Part shown: positions 1-5,459 of the stretch, in pieces
Position numbering within the stretch: the first letter of the stretch is position 1
Layout: each line of letters starts with the position of its first letter
Assembly: GCA_910584575.1 (NCBI GenBank)
Contig: CAJUBG010000066.1
Location: 1-18,650, forward strand
From: an uncultured Dorea sp.
GTDB taxonomy: Bacteria; Bacillota; Clostridia; Lachnospirales; Lachnospiraceae
Length of the DNA stretch: 18,650 nucleotides
Reading direction: 5' to 3'
Program-made: the position numbers and the translations under genes
Notes under the pieces: model-generated
The model's database searches: none
The model's input: the letters and a program-made list of their open reading frames with translations, nothing else
What the model was told of the DNA's origin: nothing

Positions 1-245
1 TCCTCTACTAATCTTTTATTGATTCTTTTGGCATTTAAGCATTATTGCTTACAAATAGTTTCCGATAAATAGATAATCATTTTCAGAAAGAAAATCATTA
101 TTGAATTTGTGAGATATGTTTGCAGATAGTAGAATTTTTAAGAAATGTATTCCTATACTGGCAGAGTAGCTGACGACGACGCTGTCGCCGTAGTTGTCGC
201 CATAAGCGGAGGTATTATTGTAAGTGACGGCAATTTTTTGCAATA

Positions 246-291
246 GAAAAGGTCAGCTTACCCAAATTCATGATAGGCTGACCTGCTTTTT
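246..291. terminator. hairpin with T-runs on both sides, possible bidirectional terminator
   Basis: An 8-bp perfect stem (AGGTCAGC at 250-257 pairing with GCTGACCT at 277-284) encloses a 19-nt loop. It is followed by CTTTTTAA on the plus strand and by TTTTC on the minus strand. The loop is longer than is ideal for an intrinsic terminator. Confidence 0.45.
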
Positions 292-417
292 AATGATTTA
301 TGAAGTGGGAGAGTGCCATACAGTAGCCGTATACTTGCACCGTTCCATCCCTAGAACACCGTATGTTCCCTTACTTGAATTCTGCCCCATATCTGATTTT
401 TCAGTGTAGAGAAAATG

Positions 418-454
418 AAAAAAGACATAGCCATAATATCGAAATCGGGCTATG
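418..454 (-). terminator. intrinsic terminator after the small-protein genes
   Basis: On the minus strand a 7-bp stem (426-432 with 448-454) is followed at once by a run of Ts at 418-423. It lies about 34 bases past the stop codon of the last small gene, so it probably ends that transcript. Confidence 0.55.
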
Positions 455-487
455 CCTTGCAAACTAGAACATACAGGTATTCACTTG

Positions 488-679
488 TTACTCTTTGATT
501 TTATCCAGTTCATTAAGATTTACGCCGGCGATATTGAGCAATGCTTTCAGAGAGATATACTCCTCTTTCAAATCGGCATATGTTTCTGGTGCGTTTTCCT
601 TTTTTGCTAATATCATACGTCTTTGCACTTTTGCAAAATCATCAATAGCAGTTTTAACAATCTCAAGGTTAATTGGCAT
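488..679 (-). CDS. small helical protein of unknown function, 63 aa (copy 2)
   Basis: I do not recognise this family. The product is 63 residues, highly charged, without a signal peptide or membrane segment, and looks almost entirely alpha-helical. About 40 of 63 residues match the neighbouring gene just upstream in the operon, so the two arose by tandem duplication. The best-kept stretches are KTAIDDF near residue 9, the T-Y-A-x-L-K region near 33, and AGVNL near 51. The start at ATG 679 is backed by an AAGGTGTGAG ribosome site 4-5 bases upstream. The stop lies close to a terminator-like hairpin, so this is the last gene of the unit. A structural or adaptor role in a complex is possible, but nothing in the sequence fixes a function. 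Confidence 0.7.
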   Translation of the reverse strand: MPINLEIVKTAIDDFAKVQRRMILAKKENAPETYADLKEEYISLKALLNIAGVNLNELDKIKE

Positions 680-697
680 ATGCTCACACCTTTTCGT

Positions 698-889
698 TTA
701 CTCTTTCATCTCGTCAATATCTGTCAGATTAACACCGGCAGTCTGAAGGATTGCTTTAAGTGCCAGATATTCTCTCTTTAATTCAGCATAAGTCTTTGCA
801 GCATTCTCATCTTTCGCCAATGACATATACTTCTGAATCTTTTTGAAGTCATCAATAGCAGTTTTAACAACCTCAAGACCATTTGGCAT
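698..889 (-). CDS. small helical protein of unknown function, 63 aa (copy 1)
   Basis: Family not recognised. This is the paralogue of the next gene downstream: same length, about 63 percent identical, ending in the same pattern (AGVNL, two acidic residues, KE). It is charged, predicted helical, and has no export signal. The ATG at 889 follows an AGGTGAGAAATA ribosome site that is very like those of its two neighbours. The gap to copy 2 is only 18 bases, so the two are surely co-transcribed. Keeping two diverged copies side by side suggests they form a hetero-oligomer or serve different partners; that is inference. Confidence 0.7.
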   Translation of the reverse strand: MPNGLEVVKTAIDDFKKIQKYMSLAKDENAAKTYAELKREYLALKAILQTAGVNLTDIDEMKE

Positions 890-938
890 TATTTCTCACC
901 TGTTTTCTTTACGTACCGTATTTACAGGCTGTCACCTG

Positions 939-1073
939 TTAATTATTCTGCTTTCTACCATCTTCTGCCGGGGAATGGCTTTCAACGCTTTCGATAATTT
1001 CAAGAATTTCTTCTGCAGACATTCCCTTTTCACGCAATGCCCGAATCAGATTTAACACTTCTTTGCCCGTCAT
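939..1073 (-). CDS. small protein of unknown function, 44 aa
   Basis: This is a short reading frame just upstream of the two 63-aa paralogues in the same direction. The ATG at 1073 follows GCAGGTGAGGGC, a ribosome site of the same AGGTGAG type used by both neighbours. The peptide begins MTGKEVLNLIRALREKGMS and continues with an acidic helix rich in E and I, ending in a polar tail (ADGRKQNN-like). It is not similar to the 63-aa proteins. Its first half resembles a short helix-turn-helix-like helical hairpin, but it is too small for firm assignment. The shared ribosome site, the spacing (49 bases) and the reading-frame composition make it likely to be real. I see no clear promoter between the tRNA terminator and this gene. 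Confidence 0.55.
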   Translation of the reverse strand: MTGKEVLNLIRALREKGMSAEEILEIIESVESHSPAEDGRKQNN

Positions 1074-1118
1074 GCCCTCACCTGCTTTCTATCAACTTCT
1101 TACTAAGGTAATCAGAAT

Positions 1119-1147
1119 CAAAAGTCTTGGAAATAAATCCCAAGACT
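1119..1147 (-). terminator. intrinsic terminator of the tRNA-Ala gene
   Basis: On the minus strand an 8-bp perfect stem (AGTCTTGG at 1123-1130 with its complement at 1140-1147) and a 9-nt loop are followed by TTTTGATT. It begins 7 bases after the tRNA 3' end. Confidence 0.75.
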
Positions 1148-1153
1148 CAGAAG

Positions 1154-1226
1154 TGGAGCATACGGGACTTGAACCCGTGGCCTCCACACTGCCAGTGTGG
1201 CGCGCTCCCAACTGCGCTAATACCCC
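1154..1226 (-). tRNA. tRNA-Ala, anticodon GGC
   Basis: The 73-nt gene folds into a full cloverleaf. The acceptor stem GGGGUAU pairs with AUGCUCC (with G-U pairs), the D stem is GCGC/GCGC, and the anticodon stem CCACA/UGUGG carries the loop CUGGCAG with anticodon GGC. The T stem ACGGG/CCCGU encloses UUCAAGU. The discriminator base is A. The 3' CCA is not encoded and must be added by the nucleotidyltransferase. It reads the alanine codons GCC and GCU. It is flanked by its own promoter and terminator and therefore looks like a single-gene transcription unit. I found no second copy of its 3' end in the window that would mark an integration site. Confidence 0.95.
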
Positions 1227-1234
1227 ATGGCATG

Positions 1235-1263
1235 ATTATAACACAGTTGAGAGGCCAGGAAAA
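1235..1263 (-). promoter_or_regulatory. promoter of tRNA-Ala
   Basis: On the minus strand a perfect TATAAT (1235-1240) lies 8 bases before the tRNA 5' end, so transcription should begin almost at the mature end. The -35 box, 17 bases further up, is a poor TTTTCC (1258-1263). Confidence 0.55.
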
Positions 1264-1281
1264 GAAAAAAATAAAATTTTT

Positions 1282-1758
1282 TTAACAGATTACGATAATC
1301 TTCCGCGGCGTTGTCTGGGCGGGAATACTTCTGGTGGATGCGCTGTAATACACAATCAACGTTTGCGCCGCAAGAGAACAGTCGTATGGCTGACCGTTGG
1401 ACGTCACAATCTCCGTAGAGCGCCCGATGTTCAGCTTCAATGTGCCGTCAAGGGATTCCAAATTATCGTCAAATTCCCCTGCATAGATGTTCTCTCTCGG
1501 ATTCCTGCGTCCGATGAAGATGGCCTGGTAGCGCGGCGGGAAAATTAGCGGGATGGGTAGGTTGGCATCATAGAATGCGGTGATATTCATCCCGACTCTT
1601 AAGCGGACCTCACTGATTACGTAAGTGTCAGGGCTTACGATAAAGTTGGTGATCCCGTCGGAATTGCGTATAGTGACCTCAAGCATACAGCAGTTGTTGT
1701 CAAATGCAGAGATACTCTGGATAACGCCGTTTACTGGGACTAAGTTATTAGAAGGCAT
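1282..1758 (-). CDS. conserved-type protein of unknown function, 158 aa
   Basis: No named function. The 158-residue product has no signal peptide or membrane helix and is mostly short beta-strands, which fits a small beta-barrel or OB-like fold. The middle holds proline-rich motifs (IVSPDTYVI near 40-48; LPIPLIFPPRYQAIF near 67-81). The last third holds a TSNGQ motif and a C-terminal YYSASTRSIPAQTTP motif. My recollection is that closely similar proteins occur widely in Clostridia, usually labelled hypothetical; I could not check this. The ATG at 1758 is preceded by GGAG at good spacing. It lies 36 bases after the 65-aa gene in the same direction and probably shares its transcript. A short GATTA/TAATC stem and a long T-rich run at its 3' end may terminate it before the tRNA promoter. 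Confidence 0.8.
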   Translation of the reverse strand: MPSNNLVPVNGVIQSISAFDNNCCMLEVTIRNSDGITNFIVSPDTYVISEVRLRVGMNITAFYDANLPIPLIFPPRYQAIFIGRRNPRENIYAGEFDDNLESLDGTLKLNIGRSTEIVTSNGQPYDCSLAAQTLIVYYSASTRSIPAQTTPRKIIVIC

Positions 1759-1794
1759 GATGAAAACTCCATTTTTTCATTAGTATATGCGGGA

Positions 1795-1992
1795 TTACTT
1801 AAGGTGTTCGTCAGGCTTGATAGCAGATGCCCTTGCGTGGGGCGGCAGAAAATGATACAATTCCTCATAGGCCTCCACTTCTTCTGTCGAAGCAGGCTCT
1901 GACGGAATCAGTCCGGTACAGTCCTGTGATGAGGCTGCGTTGGACAGGTAGTCAAATTCGTCGATGATTTCCTGGTTTGTTTTTTCTTTCAT
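1795..1992 (-). CDS. small acidic protein of unknown function, 65 aa
   Basis: Unrecognised, but convincing as a gene. A strong GGAGGTAAACC ribosome site sits directly before the ATG at 1992, and the following gene is close and co-directional. The product is 65 residues, acidic and soluble. It begins with a charged helix (KTNQEIIDEFDYLSNAASS), then a cysteine-containing segment (QDCTGLIPSEP), a Glu-rich helix and a short HFLPPHARAS motif. The pattern TGLIPSEP followed by an acidic helix looks like a binding tail more than an enzyme. It pairs with the 158-aa gene, which suggests a common but unknown role. Confidence 0.75.
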   Translation of the reverse strand: MKEKTNQEIIDEFDYLSNAASSQDCTGLIPSEPASTEEVEAYEELYHFLPPHARASAIKPDEHLK

Positions 1993-2026
1993 GGTTTACC
2001 TCCATATTTATAAGATTCATTTTAGA

Positions 2027-2060
2027 TTGTGTAGAAAAAGGCGGACATATACTGTATAAT
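2027..2060 (+). promoter_or_regulatory. probable promoter of the PHP gene
   Basis: TATACT (2049-2054) with TTGTGT (2027-2032) 16 bases upstream; an overlapping TATAAT (2055-2060) has only a weak -35. Either would serve the PHP gene starting at 2108. Confidence 0.4.
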
Positions 2061-2107
2061 ATTTCCAAGCGTAAAAATGAAATGACAAGAAAGAAGGACA
2101 AGAATTT

Positions 2108-2833
2108 ATGAAAATTGAGATTGACACACATTCCCATACACTTGCCAGCGGACATGCCTACAATACCATAAAGGAGATGGCGTCGGCAGCGGCAGAAAAG
2201 GGGCTTACGGGTCTTGCGATTACTGAACATGCAGTACAGATGCCAGGGACCTGCCATATCTACTATTTCCAGAATCTTAGGGTGGTGCCCAGGCAGATGT
2301 GCGGGATAGAGCTTCTGATGGGGACGGAATTGAATATTCTGAACGAGGAAGGGGAGGTAGATCTTTCCCAGGAGATTTTGGGAGAGCTGGATATAGCCAT
2401 TGCCAGTATGCATTTCCCATGCTATAAGGGAGAGTGTACCAGGGAGATGGTGACGCGGGCGTATGTGAACGTGATGCAGAATCCCTATGTGGATATTATC
2501 GGGCATCCTGACGACGGGAGGTTCCCAGTGGATATGGAGACGTTGGTTGGGGAGGCAAAAAAGACAGGGACGCTTCTGGAAGTCAATAATTCTTCTTTAA
2601 GCCCAAAGAGCTTTCGGAGGAATACCATGGAAAACTGCCGGGACATGCTGTGGGAGTGCCGGAAGCAGGAGGTTATGGTGGTTCTGGGAAGTGATTCCCA
2701 TGTGGATGCGGATATTGCAGAATATCAGTATGCGGCCCGTGCTCTTTCAGAGGTAAACTTTCCGGACGAGCTCATTGCCAATACTTCACTGGAAAAATTA
2801 AAGTCTTGTCTAAAACACTGGAAAAAGGTATAG
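2108..2833 (+). CDS. PHP-domain metallophosphoesterase (YcdX-like)
   Basis: A PHP-superfamily hydrolase of 241 residues, the usual size for YcdX-type phosphatases, which bind a trinuclear metal cluster and remove phosphate from small substrates. The metal ligands are all visible: DTHSH (H8, H10), H16, TEH (E40, H41), GTE (E74), SMH (H102), GHPDD (H133) and GSDSH (D196, H198). The fold is the single PHP domain, with no added polymerase or histidinol-phosphatase extension. The true substrate cannot be read from sequence. The ATG start is supported by an AGAAGGA ribosome site and the motif that begins at residue 6. It is transcribed away from the 65-aa gene and is followed after 66 bases by the YerC-type regulator, which may share its transcript. 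Confidence 0.88.
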   Translation: MKIEIDTHSHTLASGHAYNTIKEMASAAAEKGLTGLAITEHAVQMPGTCHIYYFQNLRVVPRQMCGIELLMGTELNILNEEGEVDLSQEILGELDIAIASMHFPCYKGECTREMVTRAYVNVMQNPYVDIIGHPDDGRFPVDMETLVGEAKKTGTLLEVNNSSLSPKSFRRNTMENCRDMLWECRKQEVMVVLGSDSHVDADIAEYQYAARALSEVNFPDELIANTSLEKLKSCLKHWKKV

Positions 2834-2899
2834 ACTTTATGAATTTAGTGTGCTAAAATATAAGAGTAATTGAGTTGGCTGTGAAGGAGATAATGTTAT

Positions 2900-3211
2900 A
2901 TGAGTAAGAAGATCAGGACGGAGGCAGTAGACTTTCTGTTCCGTGCGATATTGAGCCTGGAGAATAAAGAGGAGTGCTATACATTTTTTGAGGATATCTG
3001 TACGATCAATGAGTTATTGTCGCTGTCCCAGAGATTCGAGGTGGCGAAGATGCTGCGGGATCACAGGACCTATCTTGAGATTGCCGAGAGGACAGGCGCT
3101 TCTACCGCCACCATCAGCAGGGTGAATCGTTCCCTTAACTACGGCAATGATGGTTATGACATGGTATTTGCGCGGATTGGTGCCATGGAGGAGGGAGAGG
3201 AGACACTGTAA
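2900..3211 (+). CDS. YerC/YecD-family TrpR-like DNA-binding protein
   Basis: 103 residues matching the YerC/YecD family of TrpR-related helix-turn-helix proteins. The N-terminal helices (about 5-50) carry the family-like region FLFRAILSLENKEECYTFFEDIC. They are followed by LLSLSQRFEVAKML and then the recognition helix-turn-helix around residues 57-80, with the typical TGASTATISRVNRSLNYG stretch. Proteins of this family bind DNA as dimers; the regulon is not known from this sequence, and unlike TrpR there is no evidence for tryptophan binding. The ATG follows a good GAAGGAGA ribosome site. It converges on the DUF1836 gene and ends just before a shared terminator. Confidence 0.9.
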   Translation: MSKKIRTEAVDFLFRAILSLENKEECYTFFEDICTINELLSLSQRFEVAKMLRDHRTYLEIAERTGASTATISRVNRSLNYGNDGYDMVFARIGAMEEGEETL

Positions 3212-3226
3212 TAGAATTAGGAAGAT

Positions 3227-3268
3227 AAGAAGAAACAAGACTTGGGAAGTCTTATTTCTTCTTTTTTT
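3227..3268. terminator. bidirectional terminator between yerC-type gene and DUF1836 gene
   Basis: A 17-nt arm (3227-3243) pairs with 3247-3263 with one mismatch around a GGG loop. It is followed by seven Ts on the plus strand. On the minus strand the complementary T-rich arm ends in TTTCTTCTT. The stop codon of the DUF1836 gene lies within the right arm. Confidence 0.85.
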
Positions 3269-3863
3269 CGTGCGACGGCTCTGGAAGCTCGTCAATCAGC
3301 TTTTCAATCAGAAGCTTCTTGACATACACGTCAAAGCTCAGCGAGCAGATGAAGGAAAAGAGCTGAAGGTAATCGCGCTCATCATCAGGCACATCTGCAA
3401 AACAGTGCATGGCATGATGGTAGGATCTTGCCACATCTTTTTGAAGGGCGTCGATTCTGGACTTCTCAAGCTGGCAGATTTCTTCGTAGATAGCGGTCAT
3501 GTTAAGTGTATCGTCTGCGTCAAAATATTTCTCCGTAATAGGAGAGAGCAAGGTTTCGATATCCTTGATGGACAGGATATTCTTAAAATAGTAAATGAAG
3601 ATCAGCGCAAGGACGTGCTCCTTGGAATACTTTTTCTTCACAGGCGGGGGAAGGAGATTGTTCTTGGCATAGTTGTTGATCATGGTCTTGGTCAGAATCT
3701 TGTCCTCCTCGTGCCGTCTGGAGGAGGAGAGCTGTTCCTCCATAAATGTAGTGACCTGGTCCATATAAAGGTCTATATTGGGAATGGAATCCGGTCTTAC
3801 ATATTCAATTCGTGAGATACTGGAGAGAATACTGTTCAGCATGTCCTTTGTATTAATTGTCAT
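3252..3863 (-). CDS. DUF1836 family protein, putative MerR-like regulator
   Basis: 203 residues with the DUF1836 signature around residues 55-105: a LTKTMINNYAKNNLLPPP segment, KKKYSKEH, then IFIYYFKNILSIKDIETLL. The family is predicted to carry a MerR-type winged helix-turn-helix, since the TKTMINNY...LLPPP...YS.EH arrangement matches the start of MerR DNA-binding domains; its regulatory role is inferred. The N-terminal part (1-50) and the C-terminal helices (from about 110) are less conserved. The ATG at 3863 follows a GAGGTGATAAT ribosome site. The gene is divergent from the MATE pump and its promoter is covered by a long palindrome, so it may repress itself and control the pump. Confidence 0.85.
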   Translation of the reverse strand: MTINTKDMLNSILSSISRIEYVRPDSIPNIDLYMDQVTTFMEEQLSSSRRHEEDKILTKTMINNYAKNNLLPPPVKKKYSKEHVLALIFIYYFKNILSIKDIETLLSPITEKYFDADDTLNMTAIYEEICQLEKSRIDALQKDVARSYHHAMHCFADVPDDERDYLQLFSFICSLSFDVYVKKLLIEKLIDELPEPSHEKKKK

Positions 3864-3883
3864 ATTATCACCTCAATGGAACT

Positions 3884-3912
3884 ATTATATAGTTTTTAAA
3901 ACTATATCACAA
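3884..3912 (-). promoter_or_regulatory. promoter of the DUF1836 gene with overlapping palindromic operator
   Basis: On the minus strand TTGTGA (3907-3912) and a perfect TATAAT (3884-3889) are 17 bases apart. A 21-base palindrome (3887-3907, arms ATATAGTTTT and AAAACTATAT around one central T) fills the spacer and overlaps the -10 box, a typical place for a repressor operator. Confidence 0.65.
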
Positions 3913-3956
3913 GGATTTTTTAAATACTCTATCAAAATTTAATAATTTGTGATATA
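3903..3956. promoter_or_regulatory. mirrored TTGTGATATA boxes in the DUF1836-MATE divergent region
   Basis: TATATCACAA (3903-3912) and TTGTGATATA (3947-3956) form a perfect 10-bp inverted repeat, 34 bases apart. The left copy contains the -35 box of the DUF1836 promoter. The right copy holds TTGTGA at 3947-3952, which with TATACC (3971-3976, spacer 18) could be the -35 and -10 of the MATE gene. The MATE promoter is only a weak match. Confidence 0.5.
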
Positions 3957-3994
3957 ACTGAATATAAGAGTATACCTAAGGGCACAACGTAATG

Positions 3995-4024
3995 CATACC
4001 CTTCGGGTAGGTGGACTTCGTCCA
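3995..4024 (+). promoter_or_regulatory. two small hairpins in the MATE leader
   Basis: Two hairpins follow each other in the leader: TACCC-TTCG-GGTA and TGGAC-TTC-GTCCA. They lie directly before the ribosome site of the MATE gene. I cannot match them to any riboswitch class I know. Confidence 0.35.
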
Positions 4025-4052
4025 GTAAGGTTTGTAAATGAGGAGGAGAAGT

Positions 4053-5429
4053 ATGAATGTACTGAAGAAATTATTTGCACCGGTTGATATGACCGTGGGA
4101 AAGCCTTGGGAGGATATTTTGATTTTTACTGTGCCAATGTTAATCGGTAATATTGCTCAGCAGTTATATAATACGGTGGACAGCGTGGTGGTAGGTAACT
4201 ATGTGGGAGATAACGCGCTGGCCGCGGTGGGAAGCGCAGGGCCGATTCTGAATCTGCTGATCGTGCTGTTTATCGGAATCAGCGTAGGCGCCAGTATTAT
4301 GGTATCCCAGTATTTCGGTGCGCGAAAGAGGGAGGATCTATCTATTGCCATTGCCAACAGTATTGTTTTAACAGCAATATCTTCTATTATAGTAATGTTT
4401 TTGGCCACTGTGCTGGCAAGGCCCCTTCTGGTGCTTTTAAAGACGCCGGAAAGCATCCTTAACTGGTGTACGTCTTACCTTCGGATTCTGTTTCTGGGGG
4501 TATCAGGGCTTGCGTTTTACAATATATTAAGCGGAATTTTAAGAGGGCTTGGCGATTCGATTTCCGCATTGGTATATTTGATTGTATCCAGCGTTTTGAA
4601 TATTGCACTGGATCTGTTATTTGTGATAAAATTTGATATGGGAGTAAGCGGCGTTGCCCTGGCAACCGTGATTGCACAGGCCATCTCGGCTGTGCTGTGC
4701 CTTCTTAAGCTAATGCGGATGAAGGAGTTATTTGACTTTAAGGCTCAGTATTTTCGGCTGACTAACCGTCATGGGATGAATATTATCCGTCTGGGGGTTC
4801 CCTCCGGAGTAACCCAGGCGATTATGTCCATGGCGATGCTGGTGGTTCAGTCTCTTACCAATAGCTTCGGAGAACAGTTCATCGCCTCCAATGTCATCGT
4901 CATGCGTGTGGACGGATTTGCGATGCTGCCTAACTTTTCTTTCGGAACGGCTATGACCACCTATGCCGGACAGAATGTGGGTGCGAGGGCTTATGACCGT
5001 GTCAGCCAGGGTGCAAAGCAGGGAACCTTGATGGCAGTTGGCTTCTCGGCTGCGATTACAGGGCTGATACTGATTTTTGGAAGGCATCTGATGGCAATCT
5101 TCACGAATACGGCGGATTTGGTGACACTCAGTATGAATATGATGCGGATTCTGGCTGTGGGCTATATTGCAATGGCGATTATCCAGAGCTTATCCGGTGT
5201 GATGCGTGGCGCCGGAGATACGGTGACTCCTATGTGGATTTCTATTGTGATGACCATTTTTTTGCGGGTTCCCATTGCCTATGGGCTGGTATACCTGACA
5301 AAGAGTGCGGATTTCCCAGGCGGGCGCAAGGAGAGTATCTATGTTTCACTTCTGATTTCGTGGGTGCTCGGTGCAATCATTACAAGTATTTTCTATAAAC
5401 GAGGTAAATGGCGTCAAAAGGCGATTTAA
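4053..5429 (+). CDS. MATE family efflux transporter
   Basis: A 458-residue membrane protein of the MATE family (NorM/MepA/DinF type), which exports drugs and other cationic compounds against Na+ or H+. It shows about twelve hydrophobic helices and the internal duplication of the family: the first half starts with TVPMLIGNIAQQLYNTVDSVVVGNYVG and later AAVGSAGP; the second half carries LGVPSGVTQAIMS and RVDGFAMLPNFSFGTAMTTYAGQNVGA. The length is normal for the family. A start at 4053 is preferred over the in-frame ATG at 4038 because AGGAGG (4041-4046) is correctly spaced only for it. The gene is divergent from the DUF1836 regulator and only 30 bases ahead of a hybrid histidine kinase, so read-through into the signalling genes is likely. 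Substrate is not predictable. Confidence 0.92.
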   Translation: MNVLKKLFAPVDMTVGKPWEDILIFTVPMLIGNIAQQLYNTVDSVVVGNYVGDNALAAVGSAGPILNLLIVLFIGISVGASIMVSQYFGARKREDLSIAIANSIVLTAISSIIVMFLATVLARPLLVLLKTPESILNWCTSYLRILFLGVSGLAFYNILSGILRGLGDSISALVYLIVSSVLNIALDLLFVIKFDMGVSGVALATVIAQAISAVLCLLKLMRMKELFDFKAQYFRLTNRHGMNIIRLGVPSGVTQAIMSMAMLVVQSLTNSFGEQFIASNVIVMRVDGFAMLPNFSFGTAMTTYAGQNVGARAYDRVSQGAKQGTLMAVGFSAAITGLILIFGRHLMAIFTNTADLVTLSMNMMRILAVGYIAMAIIQSLSGVMRGAGDTVTPMWISIVMTIFLRVPIAYGLVYLTKSADFPGGRKESIYVSLLISWVLGAIITSIFYKRGKWRQKAI

Positions 5430-5459
5430 TTATATAAGAGTAAGAGGGGGTGTTTTTAT

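Larger units (their letters stand above)
1..487. other. AT-rich stretch without an assignable gene
   Basis: I find no convincing gene in this stretch. On the minus strand a 64-codon reading frame (243 down to 49) could start at TTG, but it has no clear ribosome binding site and lies just after a terminator-like hairpin. Its first part (about 160-220) is locally GC-rich and rich in GGC, GAC and GTC codons, unlike its surroundings, so it could be the tail of a decayed gene. A minus-strand 30-codon frame (390 down to 298) starts with ATG but lacks a Shine-Dalgarno sequence. Two hairpins with U-runs (listed separately) are the only well-supported elements. Confidence 0.5.

Noticed and set aside
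1154..1226. tRNA-Ala as an integration site for a mobile element carrying the small genes
   Set aside because: I saw no second copy of the tRNA 3' end in the window and no integrase, so there is no direct support within the visible sequence.
1063..1548. Plus-strand 161-codon reading frame
   Set aside because: It runs across the tRNA-Ala gene and the 158-aa gene on the opposite strand, has no ribosome site, and its amino-acid composition is that of antisense coding.
1952..2506. Minus-strand 184-codon frame
   Set aside because: It is antisense to the PHP gene, which has all its metal ligands. It is His- and Pro-rich from reversed codons and has no ribosome site.
3147..3815. Plus-strand 222-codon frame
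   Set aside because: It is the shadow of the DUF1836 gene and crosses the terminator at 3227-3268.
3975..4030. c-di-GMP or guanidine riboswitch before the MATE gene
   Set aside because: The hairpins lack the conserved bases and loops of those classes.
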